A stretch of 64,000 bases of DNA from assembly GCF_004337985.1 (NCBI RefSeq), contig NW_021940919.1:248001-312000 (forward strand). Direction: 5' to 3'. Source of the DNA: Pyricularia pennisetigena. Taxonomy: Eukaryota > Ascomycota > Sordariomycetes > Magnaporthales > Pyriculariaceae. Shown here piece by piece: positions 62,396 to 64,000 of this stretch (position 1 is its first letter; the number at the start of each line of letters is the position of its first letter). A program made the position numbers and the translations under genes. A model generated the notes under the pieces. The model worked only from the letters and a program-made list of their open reading frames with translations. It was not told the DNA's origin and did no database searches.

Positions 62396-64000
62396 CGGCG
62401 TCTTGTAGCCTCCGCATTTGAAGATCATAATACAGTCTCCTTCGGAGGTTAAACCCAGCTACTACCCGCTACTATGACCTATTCTGAGCGCAGATGGTGC
62501 TCGTGCGAAAAAAAAGGGCTTCATACGAAACATATCAATGGGCTAGCGGGAGGCAAGTATCAGAATGTGATTGGAAAGCACCCCCTGGGCAGCGGATGAT
62601 GGTCTAGAAACTGAACTGTGCCACTGGCATTGCGAACTAGGCTTTGCAAGTCACGTCAGGTTCTCAAACATCGTATGAGAAGACGTCGCCTACCGAAATA
62701 AGCTGAGGAGGCTAGATAAGCTAGAGCTCAGGATGAGGTCGTAGAAGACAGTATTAGAGGATGCTTTCGACAAAGTGGTCGCGACCCCTGATGCACTCCT
62801 TCTTCGCTATCACACCCTCACAAGCAGGCCCGCGAGAACGGATCTGGTCCGCTTTTATAATGACATTTAGACTAACTTCTTCTGGCGCTCCGTCTTTGAT
62901 GACGCTGCTCAGTTTCTTTTTATCCTACCTTTTTTTTTCTCCCTCTCTCTCCCTCTCTCACATTCTAGCTTTGTCTGTTTCCCCCTTTCCTCTGACCGAC
63001 ATGCCCTCATCAAATCTCCCAACAACCAAAGTAGTAGTACGTCTAGGCTGACCTGGTTTGCCTAATTTCTACAACAGGATTGGCCGCCATACGAAATAGG
63101 GCTGTCCAGGGGGCGCAGGGGCATAGCTTGTCTAGCACACATCCGAAGCAGCCGCTGCCACGTACGCAGATATGTACTCTGGGATCCATTTCCCGTGCTT
63201 TGCTTCCCGCTGTGCATAATCTCCAAGTCGTCCAATCTCCATAGGCATGCCATAACAAATCCCTCTGAAACACTAATTTCAGCATGCAGTGAGGACCTTT
63301 CCCGGCCTTTCTTCCAGATCTTTAGTAGCCTGGTTCGGTGGTTCAACTTGACAACCGTACGGGGCCGCCGCTCGGACCGTGGGCGGATGACATGTGAACC
63401 GATCCTGCCAAGAGAAAAAGGGGGCGAGAAACTCGGTGTGCCCACAGAGACATAAAAAAAGATGGAAAAAATATGCGGGGAGACGCGCAGGAACACAGTT
63501 CCGAACAGAGGAGATCCACGGTTGAGGGAGCTCTAAATCGGTAATTTTCATGAATAAACATTATCATCGATCTAGTTATCAGTAATCTCGCTTTGGCCCA
63601 CTATATGATGATTCATTCTTTTTTTTTTTTTTTTCTGCAAGTAGCCAGCAAGCTTGCAAGTATCTCCATGCTAGCCAAGATCTGTAAATCAGGAAATAGG
63701 CGAAAAAAAATAGGAAAAAAAAGGTCAACTGTACAAGCATCACCGGGGGCAGGCTCTTGAACGTTGGCAAGTCATCTTCAGGGTAGCATTCACCGCTCAT
63801 AAACAAGCGTTAGACTGCAGCGAGATAAGGGGCAGATAATGCCTGCAGTGCGGTGAGCTATCCAACATAATGTATTGACTGCCAGGCAAAACTATATCCT
63901 ACGTGATGCCCTCAATTTGACTACCGAAATACTCGCTGGACTTTACCAAACTTGGCTACCATGCACTTATAGTGTGTGGGGGGAATGTCTGCAGGATGGA

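Larger units (their letters stand above)
58876..64000. other. 5.1-kb terminal stretch without a supportable gene
   Basis: Only short overlapping frames are seen. It contains a CAG/CAA tract with a nearby 15-bp direct repeat (60039-60167), an A26 tract (60406-60431), two GTACCTAC-rich clusters (61020-61060, 61431-61497), a GTAC palindrome (61795) and a G12 run (62384-62395). No domain or family was recognised on either strand. Confidence 0.4.

Overview
The window is nuclear DNA from a filamentous ascomycete. The genes have short introns (mostly 68-142 nt, one of 220 nt) with GTRNGT-type donors, CTAAC/TTAAC-like branch sites and AG acceptors. Third codon positions are GC-rich, promoters and 5' leaders are CT-rich, and fungus-specific families are present: Zn(II)2Cys6 regulators, a bifunctional mitochondrial ARG5,6 protein and an AltA1-like secreted protein. 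A Sordariomycete, possibly in or near the Magnaporthales, fits best, but that placement is inference. The sequence is a draft assembly with a 73-N gap (4972-5044) and very long homopolymers, including one A run of 72 nt.

Layout. 1-17 kb is a dense block of conserved housekeeping genes. It holds mitochondrial lipoyl synthase (-, cut by the window start), an R-SNARE of the Snc/VAMP type (+), ARG5,6 for arginine biosynthesis (+), D-arabinono-1,4-lactone oxidase (+), the meiotic kleisin Rec8 (+) and a Rab escort protein (-). 18-27.4 kb carries three minus-strand genes: a membrane-anchored alpha/beta hydrolase, a low-complexity hypothetical protein, and a 1257-residue disordered protein with a predicted N-myristoylation signal. 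27.4-36.8 kb has no gene I can support; a 100-residue cupin sits at its right edge. 38.6-40.8 kb is a phosphoinositide phospholipase C with a large insert inside its catalytic X domain.

41.4-49.4 kb has three consecutive minus-strand genes: a copper amine oxidase ending in the peroxisomal signal SKL, an APC-superfamily permease and a Zn2Cys6 regulator. Together they could form a small amine uptake and oxidation unit (inference). 49.4-58.9 kb is sparse: an isolated AltA1-like secreted protein at 52.8 kb and a four-exon Zn2Cys6 regulator at 55.8-58.9 kb. 58.9-64 kb shows only repeats, homopolymers and GTACCTAC-type motifs.

I reconstructed the multi-exon models by hand from splice signals, frame continuity and recognisable family motifs. 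Every finished model closes to a multiple of three with an in-frame stop. I recognised no tRNA, rRNA, CRISPR array or intact transposon. Most of the window is conventional fungal genome. The items most worth following up are the amine cluster, the Rec8 gene with its tiny first exons, the myristoylated disordered protein, the isolated AltA1-like protein and the PLC insert.
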